Of a stretch of DNA of 64,000 bases, positions 16,501 to 24,154 are shown piece after piece. Every line of letters starts with the position of its first letter. The first letter of the stretch is position 1. The position numbers and the translations under genes are program-made. This stretch comes from Elusimicrobiaceae bacterium (GTDB taxonomy: Bacteria > Elusimicrobiota > Elusimicrobia > Elusimicrobiales > Elusimicrobiaceae). Under the pieces are notes generated by a model. The model had not been told where the DNA came from. It saw only the letters and a list, made by a program, of their open reading frames with translations, and ran no database searches. Where the stretch lies: contig JAFZUQ010000008.1 of assembly GCA_017618215.1 (NCBI GenBank), positions 1-64,000 of the forward strand, written 5' to 3'.

Positions 16501-17385
16501 CATTATATTTCTTGTCTGCTCTGCGGAATTTTGCAAATAAGTTAATTTTTCTTGCCTTATCCTTGAAATCTCTTCATCCACCAAATTCTTTTCCTGAGTA
16601 AGCAGTGTAATTTGCTGTTCTAAACCTGAAACTTTGAAATCCCCTTGTTTTGTCCGTTCTTCCGCATGTGAAAGTTGCATACGGAGGGATAATAACTCCT
16701 TGGTTTGTTCTGCTGACCTACGCAAATATTCAAGTTTTTCACTTCTTGATCTTTTAACTTCACTGTTTAAAGCTAAGTTTATTGCTTTTAAACGGTTAGT
16801 TTTTTCTTTCAAACGGGTAATTAAGGTTTGGTCTTGCCTTATTAAATTTTCTTCGTAACGTAGGCGTGTATTGACTATGTTATCCAAACTGCCTTTTAAA
16901 GTCTGTATTGCGGAAGATATATTCGAGAAGAATTCTTCATCGCTCTTTGTAGGTTCTGTTTGTGTTTCGTATTCGTCTTCTTTATTTAATTCTGCAGCGA
17001 AGGCAGATTCTTCTTCTTTTGCATCATTCGCTTCGTTAAAACGTTGTTGAAGGTCACTCAATTTTTCTTCAAGGCGTTTTATGGAATAGTTTTTATCTTC
17101 ACCTGTTTCAAAATTAACTTGTCGTTCACTTTCATTGAGTAAAGAGGGCATATTTTCATTGGAGTTATTTATTTGTTCAGCAGTAGGGAGGGGTTGTTTA
17201 ACAGCAGCTTGAACCGGAGTGTTTTGTGCAGGCATATGTACGGGTTCCTGCATAGGAGTTTCGGTAGTTTTAATAAAGTTCTCAATATCAAAATCTTCAT
17301 TAAAAGGGAAACTTTCTAATGAACTGCTGTTATCTTCCTGTAGTGATTTTAAAAAATTTTCATAATTTTCGTCAACATTAGACAT
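13540..17385 (-). CDS. Giant coiled-coil protein of unknown function
   Basis: About 1281 aa. Residues 1-85 are acidic and rich in Asn, Gln and Pro. From about 90 to 1010 there is almost unbroken heptad coiled coil, very rich in Glu, Lys, Gln and Leu and nearly free of Pro, Gly and Cys. A highly acidic segment follows (about 1020-1200), then a basic, aromatic tail (RRSVINRRPY...FYRIKWSLFKD). The coil has internal repeats about 63 residues apart: EKLEYLRRSAEQTKELLSLR (near 216) and EKLTYLQNSAEQTRNIMQLR (near 280), with a weaker third near 870. No signal peptide, ATPase or transmembrane segment was seen. A cytoskeletal or scaffold role is possible but unproven. Confidence 0.85.
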   Translation of the reverse strand: MSNVDENYENFLKSLQEDNSSSLESFPFNEDFDIENFIKTTETPMQEPVHMPAQNTPVQAAVKQPLPTAEQINNSNENMPSLLNESERQVNFETGEDKNYSIKRLEEKLSDLQQRFNEANDAKEEESAFAAELNKEDEYETQTEPTKSDEEFFSNISSAIQTLKGSLDNIVNTRLRYEENLIRQDQTLITRLKEKTNRLKAINLALNSEVKRSRSEKLEYLRRSAEQTKELLSLRMQLSHAEERTKQGDFKVSGLEQQITLLTQEKNLVDEEISRIRQEKLTYLQNSAEQTRNIMQLRHQLAAKEEALKQEEVKVNFLEQQLKSVEAAHQALQREKQNSEIQKSETEKTLLLQKEEINSLINQLARSKDELLQKSENATNLRQQLLNLQLFPEQNKNDIAAFAVRQEEILTPLKLSQQEYEQKIASLRTEQSAELQLLRTKALQQETALREELQRTEAKYRQEEGFVNSLKAQIENLENNLRSLEKENSDYKNTSENLIKEINSIKENNQNELNNLKETLKKAQNSYEKQQELFNNLETQYKNVQREKYYLSEEIKKIIIQKDNALLQNERYLSEIETLKNTQNNITDDLKAEIQELLASKDKITQELNTLKQNPGINLNQVQQTKNNLQENNNALEILKTQMATLITSKDNIDKALLEAREEKLKLLNKLDEQTKQLNDFQINYQNELLALTREKANEKLEAERKIKDLEDKLRIDQETITSLNKLIQKANSGLYAINSDDDRLNKEIKKTQELTQELEKAKKVFNQDTFLLEEIKTQYAELRDRNEILVQELVKAKEENEQIKQERRNYKLQVEELNKQLNEVKTELLKGQEFTKQLSEQLNKLRDVNITLNNALKEMQQQKIEALNTTVKQTQEILELKAQLKQLQTDAKSLNFNQGTVSVNSEHQAKIQSLEEELRKVSAVCLTQTKEINDIKTDNQRLKTVAEEKLLLQNRFNALQRSVILMTEQLKAYKDNVKTNALTKVKATALTVQLERVTKEKENLKQQLEAAKIELQQAAEREKKTSEELNNMRKALKQNEDNIAKLKNEITPLTQKISAEAKSAQNTSEITKDEEFWGDTMMKAFEDTETYEEYPTNSEDLEKKPNSSETKEDNSSNKTQNIAEEHSSEADSQNKQIAEEEYDEGTEFLEKTIPVQTIEEIDISEPEIDIESLFNDDEISKDDIDLPTEEGDITVEEIRPTDVNEIRQKANTHDQKIKQDLNILPSENTFTDHSIRRSVINRRPYVRNPITSFRKDEEYSDFLKKTKSLFYRIKWSLFKD

Positions 17386-17414
17386 AATACACCCCACTGC
17401 TCATACATAATATA

Positions 17415-17442
17415 TTTAATCATAATATCACGCGCGTGTCAA
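17415..17442 (-). promoter_or_regulatory. Candidate promoter with CACGCGCGTG palindrome, coiled-coil/ddl operon
   Basis: In the 72-nt gap between the peptide-binding lipoprotein and the coiled-coil gene, the minus strand has TTGACA (17437-17442) followed about 17-18 bp later by an AT-rich -10 candidate (TTAAAT/TAAATA). A perfect 10-bp palindrome CACGCGCGTG (17429-17438) overlaps the -35. In AT-rich intergenic DNA such a GC-only dyad could be an operator. The repressor is unknown. Confidence 0.45.
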
Positions 17443-17457
17443 ATGTAGAGGTGATTC

Positions 17458-19185
17458 CTACTTGTGCAGCGGATATAAATATATTCCCAAAAATACCGGG
17501 TTATCTAAAAAACCCTTAACTTCACTGCGTAAAACCCAAACGCCCGGGGAATAAACAGTATAAATCTGCGTGGCTTCCTCATAATTCAAAGCTTGCAAAC
17601 GACTGTAAAGTTCGGCACGTTTTTTAGGTGAAGTTTCAATCTTTGCCTGTTCAATAAGTTTGGTAATTTCGGGGTTATTATAGTTTTGCGCTATGGCATA
17701 ACGCCCGTCATGATGCAAAAACGGAAAGGCAAAATTATGAGCATCAGGGTAATCTGCTACCCAACCGCGTACCCAAAGCGGCATTTTATGGTTTTGTGTT
17801 TTTTCAAGGAAATTGGCCCAGGGTATTTCGCGTATTTCAATTTTGAATTTCGGATTAATGCTTTCAACATTTCTTTTTAAAATTTCGGCGGCGGATTTGC
17901 GCAAAGTGCTGCCGGAATTTACCGTTAAAGTGAAGCTAAAACCTTTGTCCCATATTTTACCGTTTTTTGCGGTTTTGAAAAGTTGCTCTGCCTTTTTAAG
18001 GTCCAAATCATAGCATTTTTGAGGTGCCGGGTTCTGTAAAAGTTTCGGCGGAACAGGGCCGCAAGCACGCGGTGCTTTGCCGCGCATTGTTTGGTTTAAA
18101 AATGCGTCATAATCAAAAGCATAAGCAAATGCTTGGCGCAAAGTTTTATCTTCAAAGAAATCGGGCGGTATGCCTTTACCATCAAGTTTGCCGCTGCCGA
18201 TATCGGGGTTATTTTCCGGGTTAATTTTAAAGGTAAAAAACAAAACCGGATCGGTTTTTAAGCGAGGCAAAGTATCATAAACTTTAACATTTTTATCGCC
18301 TTCAAGTTGTGGCGTTAAAGAGGGGGCAATTTCCGCGATATCAATTTCCCCACTTTGAAGCATTAAACGCATGGTACTTTGCTCTGCAAGCGTGATAATA
18401 TAAACGCGTTCAAGTTTCGGCGCACCCAAAAAATAGTTTTTGTTTGCCTTTAAATATATGCGTTTTTTGGGTTTATCCCAACGCTCGATAATAAAAGGGC
18501 CGCTGCCGTTAGCTTTATCAAATAGGGCGGAATCTTGCTTTTGCGGATTATTAAACTCTTTCATAGTTTCGGCAGTACCGTCCCAAGCGCCGTTAGAAAT
18601 TGCCCAATTTTTGTTTATTACATAGGACCACCTTGCCATAATCGCCAAAAAAGGTGCAAAAGGTTTTTTAAGTTTTACTATCAAATTACTGCCATCGGAA
18701 TAAATGGCATTTTTAAGGTCATCAAAAATAATTTTTAGATTACCTTTTTCATCGCGCGTGGAACTGATATCTAAAATCGGCTCAAGCAAAAGTGCGGAAG
18801 GCCCGCCGGAACTATCTGTAAGTAAAAAACGTCTTAAAGAATAAACCACATCTTCAACGGTCAAAGGGGTACCGTCGGCAAATTTTATATCTTGGCGGAT
18901 TGGAAAACTGTAAGTTAAGCCGTCTTTTGAAATAAGGCCGTTTTCTACGGTCGGCACTTGGCTTGCAATTAATGGCTCAAATTCATTTATTGAAGCTCCT
19001 TTAAAGCGGATAATTGTATCATAAACATTTAAAAGCACGCCATGGGTTATACCGTCGTAAGAAAGGGCCGGATCTAGTGTTTCCGTTTCTCCTGCAAGGG
19101 CAAGCGTTAGTTCCTTTTCGCTACGTTTTGGCGCGCAAGCAATAATGCAAAAAATGAGTAAAAAAACTAATACTTTATTTTTCAT
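17458..19185 (-). CDS. ABC-transporter solute-binding lipoprotein, oligopeptide type (SBP_bac_5)
   Basis: About 575 aa. The N-terminus MKNKVLVFLLIFCIIAC is a lipoprotein signal with Cys as the modified residue. The body matches OppA/DppA-type binding proteins: LTLALAGETETLDPALSYD, then LLNVYDTIIRFKG, FADGTPLTVEDVVYSLRR, KANKNYFLGAPKLERV and a C-terminal EATQIYTVYSPGVWVLR. It would capture peptides in the periplasm for import, but no permease or ATPase genes are in the window. The start at 19185 was preferred to an in-frame TTG at 19191. It overlaps the C39-like gene by 11 nt. Confidence 0.92.
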   Translation of the reverse strand: MKNKVLVFLLIFCIIACAPKRSEKELTLALAGETETLDPALSYDGITHGVLLNVYDTIIRFKGASINEFEPLIASQVPTVENGLISKDGLTYSFPIRQDIKFADGTPLTVEDVVYSLRRFLLTDSSGGPSALLLEPILDISSTRDEKGNLKIIFDDLKNAIYSDGSNLIVKLKKPFAPFLAIMARWSYVINKNWAISNGAWDGTAETMKEFNNPQKQDSALFDKANGSGPFIIERWDKPKKRIYLKANKNYFLGAPKLERVYIITLAEQSTMRLMLQSGEIDIAEIAPSLTPQLEGDKNVKVYDTLPRLKTDPVLFFTFKINPENNPDIGSGKLDGKGIPPDFFEDKTLRQAFAYAFDYDAFLNQTMRGKAPRACGPVPPKLLQNPAPQKCYDLDLKKAEQLFKTAKNGKIWDKGFSFTLTVNSGSTLRKSAAEILKRNVESINPKFKIEIREIPWANFLEKTQNHKMPLWVRGWVADYPDAHNFAFPFLHHDGRYAIAQNYNNPEITKLIEQAKIETSPKKRAELYSRLQALNYEEATQIYTVYSPGVWVLRSEVKGFLDNPVFLGIYLYPLHK

Positions 19186-20158
19186 AAGCAAAAGCGTAAG
19201 CCAAACCGCGTTTATTTTTTAACCAAACCTTAGCTAAATCTTTTCTGCTATAAATGCGGCGTGCGGTTTTTGCTGTTTTGGCGGCTGGATCTATGGCAAT
19301 AAAATCGCCGTTTTCATCAAGCCCAATTAGTATAATAAGGTGGCCTTCCGTTTGTTTTACAGGTGCATTTTTAAGCTCGCCGTTTTTAAATTCAATGGAA
19401 ATTATTAAAGGGCGTGCCTGATAAATTTCCGCTTCCGCTTGCGCCAAAGACACACAACGTGTAACGCAACATTTTAGGCCAAGTTCGCCGGAAAAAGCAG
19501 TATTAAAAGGCCAAGTGCCGTAAATTTTTGCGCCATTATCAAAAACACCTTTTATGGTATCGTCCAAGGCAACTTTTTTGCCGAAATAATTCAAAGCCAT
19601 TGTTAAACTTGTGGGGCTGCAAATTTCATTCCTCAAACTTTTTATTTTATATTCTTTTTGGCTGAGTGGTTTTATCGGCAATTCAATATTTGTAACACCC
19701 AAACTTTCCAAAGAAAGTTCTGAATTATGCTTGATATTTTTATTTGTTAAAGCGGCAGTTATCAAATTTATTTTTGCTTTACCAAGCAAAGTAATTTGCA
19801 ATTTAAAAGCAGTTGCTTTCGTGCACGGTAAAACAGTATCTGCTTTACGGTTAATGAAATTGTCCTTTAAATTGCTAAAGGTTTTTTTATAGTTTTTTGA
19901 TAGGTAAAAAAGTTTATAAAATTTACTCCAGCCTTGCTCGGTTTTAACGGCGCATTGTACCAAAACAGCGGCATCTTTGCTTTTATAAATTATATTTATG
20001 GAAGGCACTAAGGTATCAAATTCAAAAGGTGTTTTAATCGGCTTTGAAACTAAAACCTGTAAATCTTTGTTTATTTTCAGAACTTTGAAATCAGAAGGTG
20101 TCAAAAATAAGGTATAGGCCGGCAAAATATTTGCTTGTTTAAAGATTTTTGTTGGCAT
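19175..20158 (-). CDS. C39-like cysteine peptidase family protein
   Basis: 327 aa. The C-terminal half (about 165-320) looks like a papain-fold peptidase C39 domain: NEICSPTSLTMALNYFGK supplies the Cys, and EGHLIILIGLDENGDFIAIDPA supplies the His and Asp. The N-terminal 160 residues are unassigned beta-rich sequence. No signal peptide is obvious. The start at 20158 was chosen because AGGGGGG precedes it; the longer frame to 20215 runs into tRNA-Pro(TGG). Only 16 nt separate the tRNA from the ATG, so the mRNA probably shares a transcript with the two tRNAs. It is likely coupled to the peptide-binding lipoprotein gene. Confidence 0.75.
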   Translation of the reverse strand: MPTKIFKQANILPAYTLFLTPSDFKVLKINKDLQVLVSKPIKTPFEFDTLVPSINIIYKSKDAAVLVQCAVKTEQGWSKFYKLFYLSKNYKKTFSNLKDNFINRKADTVLPCTKATAFKLQITLLGKAKINLITAALTNKNIKHNSELSLESLGVTNIELPIKPLSQKEYKIKSLRNEICSPTSLTMALNYFGKKVALDDTIKGVFDNGAKIYGTWPFNTAFSGELGLKCCVTRCVSLAQAEAEIYQARPLIISIEFKNGELKNAPVKQTEGHLIILIGLDENGDFIAIDPAAKTAKTARRIYSRKDLAKVWLKNKRGLAYAFAYEK

Positions 20159-20174
20159 TGGCCCCCCTAAAAAA

Positions 20175-20246
20175 TCGGGGCACCCGGGCTTGAACCGGGA
20201 ACCTCTCGCTCCCAAAGCGAGCGCTCTACCATTGAGCCATGCCCCG
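20175..20246 (-). tRNA. tRNA-Pro (anticodon TGG)
   Basis: A 72-nt cloverleaf; acceptor CGGGGCA/TGCCCCG; anticodon stem CTCGC/GCGAG with loop TTTGGGA gives TGG. It lies 20 nt downstream of tRNA-Gln on the same strand and immediately upstream of the C39-like gene. Unlike tRNA-Pro(CGG), it has no adjacent repeat element. Confidence 0.95.
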
Positions 20247-20266
20247 TAAATGTATTGCAGTATAAT

Positions 20267-20337
20267 CTCCAGGACTAGGACTCGAACCTAGGCTAAACGC
20301 TCCAGAGGCGCTTGTGCTACCATTACACCATCCTGGA
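20267..20337 (-). tRNA. tRNA-Gln (anticodon CTG)
   Basis: A 71-nt cloverleaf; acceptor TCCAGGA/TCCTGGA with discriminator G. The anticodon stem AGCGC/GCGTT contains a G-T pair and loop CTCTGGA, anticodon CTG. The D-arm GTGTAATGGTAGCAC is typical of tRNA-Gln. It is the first of a tRNA-Gln/tRNA-Pro pair. Confidence 0.93.
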
Positions 20338-20427
20338 AGATGTATATTTATATTTTATCATATTTTGGGGATTGTAATTTTATAGATCTTCATGTATAAT
20401 AGATGTATAATACAAAAAGGAGTCATT

Positions 20428-21810
20428 ATGAAGAAGATTTATAGATGTTTTTTTATATCGTTTTCTATGTTAGCCTTTTGTACGGCATTTGCTGCGCAAA
20501 ATAATACTTTAAATGTTGGAGAGCTAAAAAGTCGATTAATTCAAGATGTTAAAAAGGCAACGGAAACTTCCTCTTTATATTCAGTGGTAAGGCAGGAAAT
20601 AGAAGATTATTACGGTTTACAAGATTTTTCTGATCCTAATCATGAAACGGGTTGGTATCGTGTAGATGATTTTCTGAAATGGGTTCAGAACAATGAAGAA
20701 ACATTAAAAAATGCAAATGTTACGATATCAGATAGACCTGTTCCTATCAAAGATTTATATAGCGGAGGGAATTTAAATAAAAAAGAAAAATATTATTATC
20801 CTTTTTGGGCCTATTTAGGAGCACGCTATATATCACATGTCTACGGTGTAAATACAAATTTCGAAAAAATAAAATTATATGTAGGTTGCGTAACTAGCTC
20901 CACTGTTGCCGGAACAGGGGCTATATTTTTATGTTTGATGGATGGAGATGCTCTTCCGGGGCTTATTAACACAGGTATTCATGAGACCACACACTCTCTT
21001 CCATACTTAGAGAATAATTCAGATTATAGCCTTTCTGAATTGGCAACTTTTTATTCCGTTTATAATTATGGTTTACCGGTAAAAAGTAAAGATGCTGTAT
21101 CTATTGGGGATGGCGTTCGTGATATTCGCAGAACAATTGAATTGCGGCCGGATTTGGATATTTTAGTTGAATATAATTATTATTTAGCTGGGCTGATACT
21201 TAATTCTAATATTCGTTTAAAGGATGTTTTTTTACTTAGGGACGAAGAATCTATCTATAAAATATCTATAAAGAATTTTTGTTTCAATTTAGTAGCATTG
21301 AAAAATAATAAATTTTTTGCGGAATTAGATATAAAAGGGGGAAAAGCGTGGCCTTTGTCACCGGATTATTTTCAAGAGAGAGAAATTGCATCAATACTGG
21401 AAAATCAGGATAAAACAATATATTTAGGAAAAAAGTCTATTGGCCTTAAGAACTATAAACATCTGTTTGCTAAATTCCTTAAAGAAAAAGAAAGTGGAGA
21501 GCTATACGATTATGTCAATATTTTTGAGGGAATTCGGCATATCGGAATGGAAGGCTATCTAAAAGGTATGTTCGGAATATTTATTAATTCTAAAATTAAC
21601 AGATTATATGATGACTTATACAAAGGATTACCTAAAGAATTCATTGACGAAGTAAATAAAAATTCTCCAGTACAAATACAAAATACATATCAAGAATGGA
21701 AAGGATATGAGATAGTAGAAAAATATGATTCGGAGATAAGAAAAGTTATTTTACAAACTTTGAAACGAATGAATATTCCCGAAGCTAAAATTCCGGAAGG
21801 ATATATTTAA
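20428..21810 (+). CDS. Putative secreted zinc metallopeptidase (HExxH), unassigned family
   Basis: 460 aa with a Sec signal peptide (MKKIYRCFFISFSMLAFCTAFAA). A zinc-site candidate HETTH lies at about residues 185-189 in GIHETTHSLPY, and a Glu 15 residues later (SLSELATFY) could be a third ligand, as in gluzincins. The rest is alpha-rich and I cannot place it in a known peptidase family. AAAAAGGAG precedes the ATG, and TATAAT boxes lie 20-40 nt upstream. It stands alone, before a DUF1189 gene. The zinc-peptidase assignment rests on the motif and on export only. Confidence 0.6.
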   Translation: MKKIYRCFFISFSMLAFCTAFAAQNNTLNVGELKSRLIQDVKKATETSSLYSVVRQEIEDYYGLQDFSDPNHETGWYRVDDFLKWVQNNEETLKNANVTISDRPVPIKDLYSGGNLNKKEKYYYPFWAYLGARYISHVYGVNTNFEKIKLYVGCVTSSTVAGTGAIFLCLMDGDALPGLINTGIHETTHSLPYLENNSDYSLSELATFYSVYNYGLPVKSKDAVSIGDGVRDIRRTIELRPDLDILVEYNYYLAGLILNSNIRLKDVFLLRDEESIYKISIKNFCFNLVALKNNKFFAELDIKGGKAWPLSPDYFQEREIASILENQDKTIYLGKKSIGLKNYKHLFAKFLKEKESGELYDYVNIFEGIRHIGMEGYLKGMFGIFINSKINRLYDDLYKGLPKEFIDEVNKNSPVQIQNTYQEWKGYEIVEKYDSEIRKVILQTLKRMNIPEAKIPEGYI

Positions 21811-21869
21811 ATAAATAACGTATTCCCTCTTTAAATGCTATAATTAAGATAAATAATAAAGGAGGAATT

Positions 21870-22679
21870 ATGTTCTTCATTTCACCAGTCAAAACACTAT
21901 ATAGTATTAAATTTTATTTGCAAACTTTAAAAGAGCCTCTTTGGAAAGCATTTTGTTTTATAGCTTACCTTTTTGTTTTGGGTACTATTTTTATAGCTAT
22001 CTATATACCGGCGAAATTACAACAGCCGCTTACTCAAGGTGTGGAAAAAGTAGCAGATTATGTTCCAAATATTAAAGTAAGTAATGGGGTTATTACTGCT
22101 AATAGTAATGAAAGATTAGTTATCAGCCCAAAAGAATTACAAGGCTATAAATTTATTTTTGATACTGCTTCGACAGAGCCAGCCTACCCTACCCAAATGC
22201 AAAAGGAAAATATCATGATGTATGTGAATAAGGATACCGTTTACTTCTCTCTTAATGGTCAATTCCAGGAAAATAAAATTCAAAAAGATTTCAATTTTGA
22301 AATTTCTAAAGATATTCTGCTTACCAATAAACAGCAGTATATTAAAACTATATCCTACATTTTGGTCATAGTATTTATTTTGGTACTTGCTTTCCGTATG
22401 GTTATGCTTTCTATTATTGCATTAATAGTTGTCTTTATAATAAATGCGGCAACTAAAGCTAATTTGGGCTTCAGAAAAATACTTGCTTTGGCTTTATACC
22501 TGCAAGGGCCGGTACTTATTCTTGATTTAATTTTACTTATTTTGCCTTTTCATATTGTTGGCATAAATGTTCTTGTCGTTTTACTGATTTACATAATTTA
22601 CTTAAACTTAATATTTTTCCATCTTCGCGCTACTGTGACACCACAAACAAAAAACTTGATTGATGAGGACGAAGAATAA
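21870..22679 (+). CDS. DUF1189-family membrane protein
   Basis: 269 aa. One transmembrane helix near the N-terminus (about 25-47) is followed by a ~110-residue extracytoplasmic domain and then four or five helices (about 155-250). The layout, with the opening FFISPVKTLYSIKFY, fits DUF1189, whose function is unknown. AGGAGG precedes the ATG and a TATAAT box lies at about 21839. Its stop overlaps the queD start by 1 nt, so queD may be read from the same transcript. Confidence 0.75.
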   Translation: MFFISPVKTLYSIKFYLQTLKEPLWKAFCFIAYLFVLGTIFIAIYIPAKLQQPLTQGVEKVADYVPNIKVSNGVITANSNERLVISPKELQGYKFIFDTASTEPAYPTQMQKENIMMYVNKDTVYFSLNGQFQENKIQKDFNFEISKDILLTNKQQYIKTISYILVIVFILVLAFRMVMLSIIALIVVFIINAATKANLGFRKILALALYLQGPVLILDLILLILPFHIVGINVLVVLLIYIIYLNLIFFHLRATVTPQTKNLIDEDEE

Positions 22680-23023
22680 TGTTACTACGTATAAGGCGTA
22701 AATTTTCAGCGGCACATAAATTGCCTAATTATGACGGCGATTGCCATAATTTGCACGGCCACACTTGGCAAGTTGTTTTTGAAATTGAGGGCACAGTCCA
22801 GCCAAGCGGTATGATTTGTGATTTTAAAATTTTGAAACCTTTGCTTGACAGTATTTTGCCGGACCATAAATTTTTAAATGAATATGTTTCAAACCCGACG
22901 GCAGAAAATTTAAGCCAGTATATTTTTGATAAGGCCGCACAGGTTTTAAAAGAAAAAAACCTAACCTTGAAAACCTTGGAGTTGTGGGAAAATGAGGACT
23001 CTGCCTGCGTCATCCGCAAATAA
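22679..23023 (+). CDS. queD: 6-carboxytetrahydropterin synthase
   Basis: 114 aa. It converts dihydroneopterin triphosphate to 6-carboxytetrahydropterin in queuosine synthesis. The active-site Cys and zinc histidines are intact (FSAAHKL at the N-terminus, then CHNLHGHTW), with DFKILK and the C-terminal Glu motif ELWEN. It overlaps queE by 32 nt. Compare the second PTPS-fold protein at 24870-25211, which lacks this Cys. FolE three genes on supplies the substrate. Confidence 0.94.
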   Translation: MLLRIRRKFSAAHKLPNYDGDCHNLHGHTWQVVFEIEGTVQPSGMICDFKILKPLLDSILPDHKFLNEYVSNPTAENLSQYIFDKAAQVLKEKNLTLKTLELWENEDSACVIRK

Positions 23024-23603
23024 ATATAAAGTTAATGAGATTTTTTATTCCGTCGAGGGTGAGGGCTTTTTTAGCGGCGTTCCCGCAATTTTTGTACGTC
23101 TTGCCGGCTGCGCTATGTGCTGCCCGTGGTGTGATACAAAATATGCGCAAAAAATAAATTTCAATTTAACTGCAGAACAAATACTTAAAAAAGTTGCCAT
23201 ATACCCCTGCAAAACCGTTGTCTTAACAGGCGGCGAACCGACCGAGCAAAATTTACAACCGCTTTTAAAACTGTTAAAGAAAAATAAATATCAAATCCAC
23301 TTGGAAACAAACGGAGCCAATTTAATTGAAACAGGATTAATTGATTTTTGCACCGTTTCGCCAAAGGCTTATGTTAATTCGAAAATGCTAAAAAAAGCCA
23401 ATGCTGTAAAGTATATTACCGACGCAAAAACCACTTTGCAAGAAATTGAAAGTTTGCAAGAGCAAACAAATAACAAAGCTTTATTTTATCTTCAACCAAA
23501 AAATAACAGTAAGGAGAATATTAAACAATGCCTAAAGCTAATAAAACAAAAACCAAACTTGCGGCTAAGCGTACAGCTGCACAAGTTTCTAAGCATAAAA
23601 TAA
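22992..23603 (+). CDS. queE: 7-carboxy-7-deazaguanine synthase (radical SAM)
   Basis: A 203-aa radical SAM enzyme making 7-carboxy-7-deazaguanine for queuosine. EIFYSVEGEGFFSGVPAIF is the substrate-side opening, GCAMCCPWCD is the iron-sulfur CxxxCxxC motif, and VVLTGGEPT is the GGE motif. The C-terminal LRLSVQLHKFLSIK is the family's normal end, showing that the 76-nt overlap with folE is genuine rather than a start error. No other start codon for queE fits. Confidence 0.93.
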   Translation: MRTLPASSANKYKVNEIFYSVEGEGFFSGVPAIFVRLAGCAMCCPWCDTKYAQKINFNLTAEQILKKVAIYPCKTVVLTGGEPTEQNLQPLLKLLKKNKYQIHLETNGANLIETGLIDFCTVSPKAYVNSKMLKKANAVKYITDAKTTLQEIESLQEQTNNKALFYLQPKNNSKENIKQCLKLIKQKPNLRLSVQLHKFLSIK

Positions 23604-24154
23604 CAGAAGAAAAAGCCAAACAAAATTTGCGCGAAATTATAACTTATATCGGGGAAAACCCTAATCGCGAAGGTTTACTTGAAACCCCAAAGCGCATTGT
23701 TAAAAGCTGGGATACACTTTTCAGCGGCTACAAAAAAGACCCTGCTGCCCTCTTAAAAACTTTTACCGAAGGCTCTTGCGAGGAAATGGTAATCTTAAAG
23801 GATATAGAATTTTACAGCACTTGCGAACATCATTTTGCACCGTTTTTTGGAACTATCAGCATTGGTTATTTGCCGAATAAAAAAGTTATCGGTATTTCAA
23901 AACTTGCGCGCTTGGTGGAAGTTTATGCAAGGCGTTTGCAAATTCAGGAAAGATTAGTTGCCCAAATTGCCGATAGCCTTATGAAATATTTGCAACCGCT
24001 AGGTGTTATGGTTGTTTGTAAAGCGCGCCACATGTGCATTTGTTCGCGCGGCGTTCAAAAACATAATGCCGAAATGGTAACAAGCGCTCTGCGCGGTGTG
24101 TTTAATAAGCACGAAGTCAGGCAAGAATTTTTGCAATTTATCCAAAAAGTCTAA
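23528..24154 (+). CDS. folE: GTP cyclohydrolase I
   Basis: 208 aa. It opens GTP to dihydroneopterin triphosphate, the shared precursor of folate and queuosine. Zinc and catalytic residues are in FYSTCEHHFAPFFG and CKARHMCICSRGV; GISKLARLVEVYARRLQ and the NPNREGLLETPKR block also match. It has a lysine-rich N-terminal extension of about 25 residues that lies inside the end of queE. AAGGAG is 11 nt before the only usable ATG. Its stop overlaps the folP start (TAATG). Confidence 0.96.
   Translation: MPKANKTKTKLAAKRTAAQVSKHKITEEKAKQNLREIITYIGENPNREGLLETPKRIVKSWDTLFSGYKKDPAALLKTFTEGSCEEMVILKDIEFYSTCEHHFAPFFGTISIGYLPNKKVIGISKLARLVEVYARRLQIQERLVAQIADSLMKYLQPLGVMVVCKARHMCICSRGVQKHNAEMVTSALRGVFNKHEVRQEFLQFIQKV

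Noticed and set aside
13730-16858. Several open frames on the plus strand of the coiled-coil gene
   Set aside because: They are antisense shadows created by its Lys/Glu/Leu-rich codons, with no ribosome-binding sites and Cys/Ser/Phe-rich translations.
22729-23019. Open frame antisense to queD
   Set aside because: queD has full family motifs on the plus strand; the antisense translation has none.
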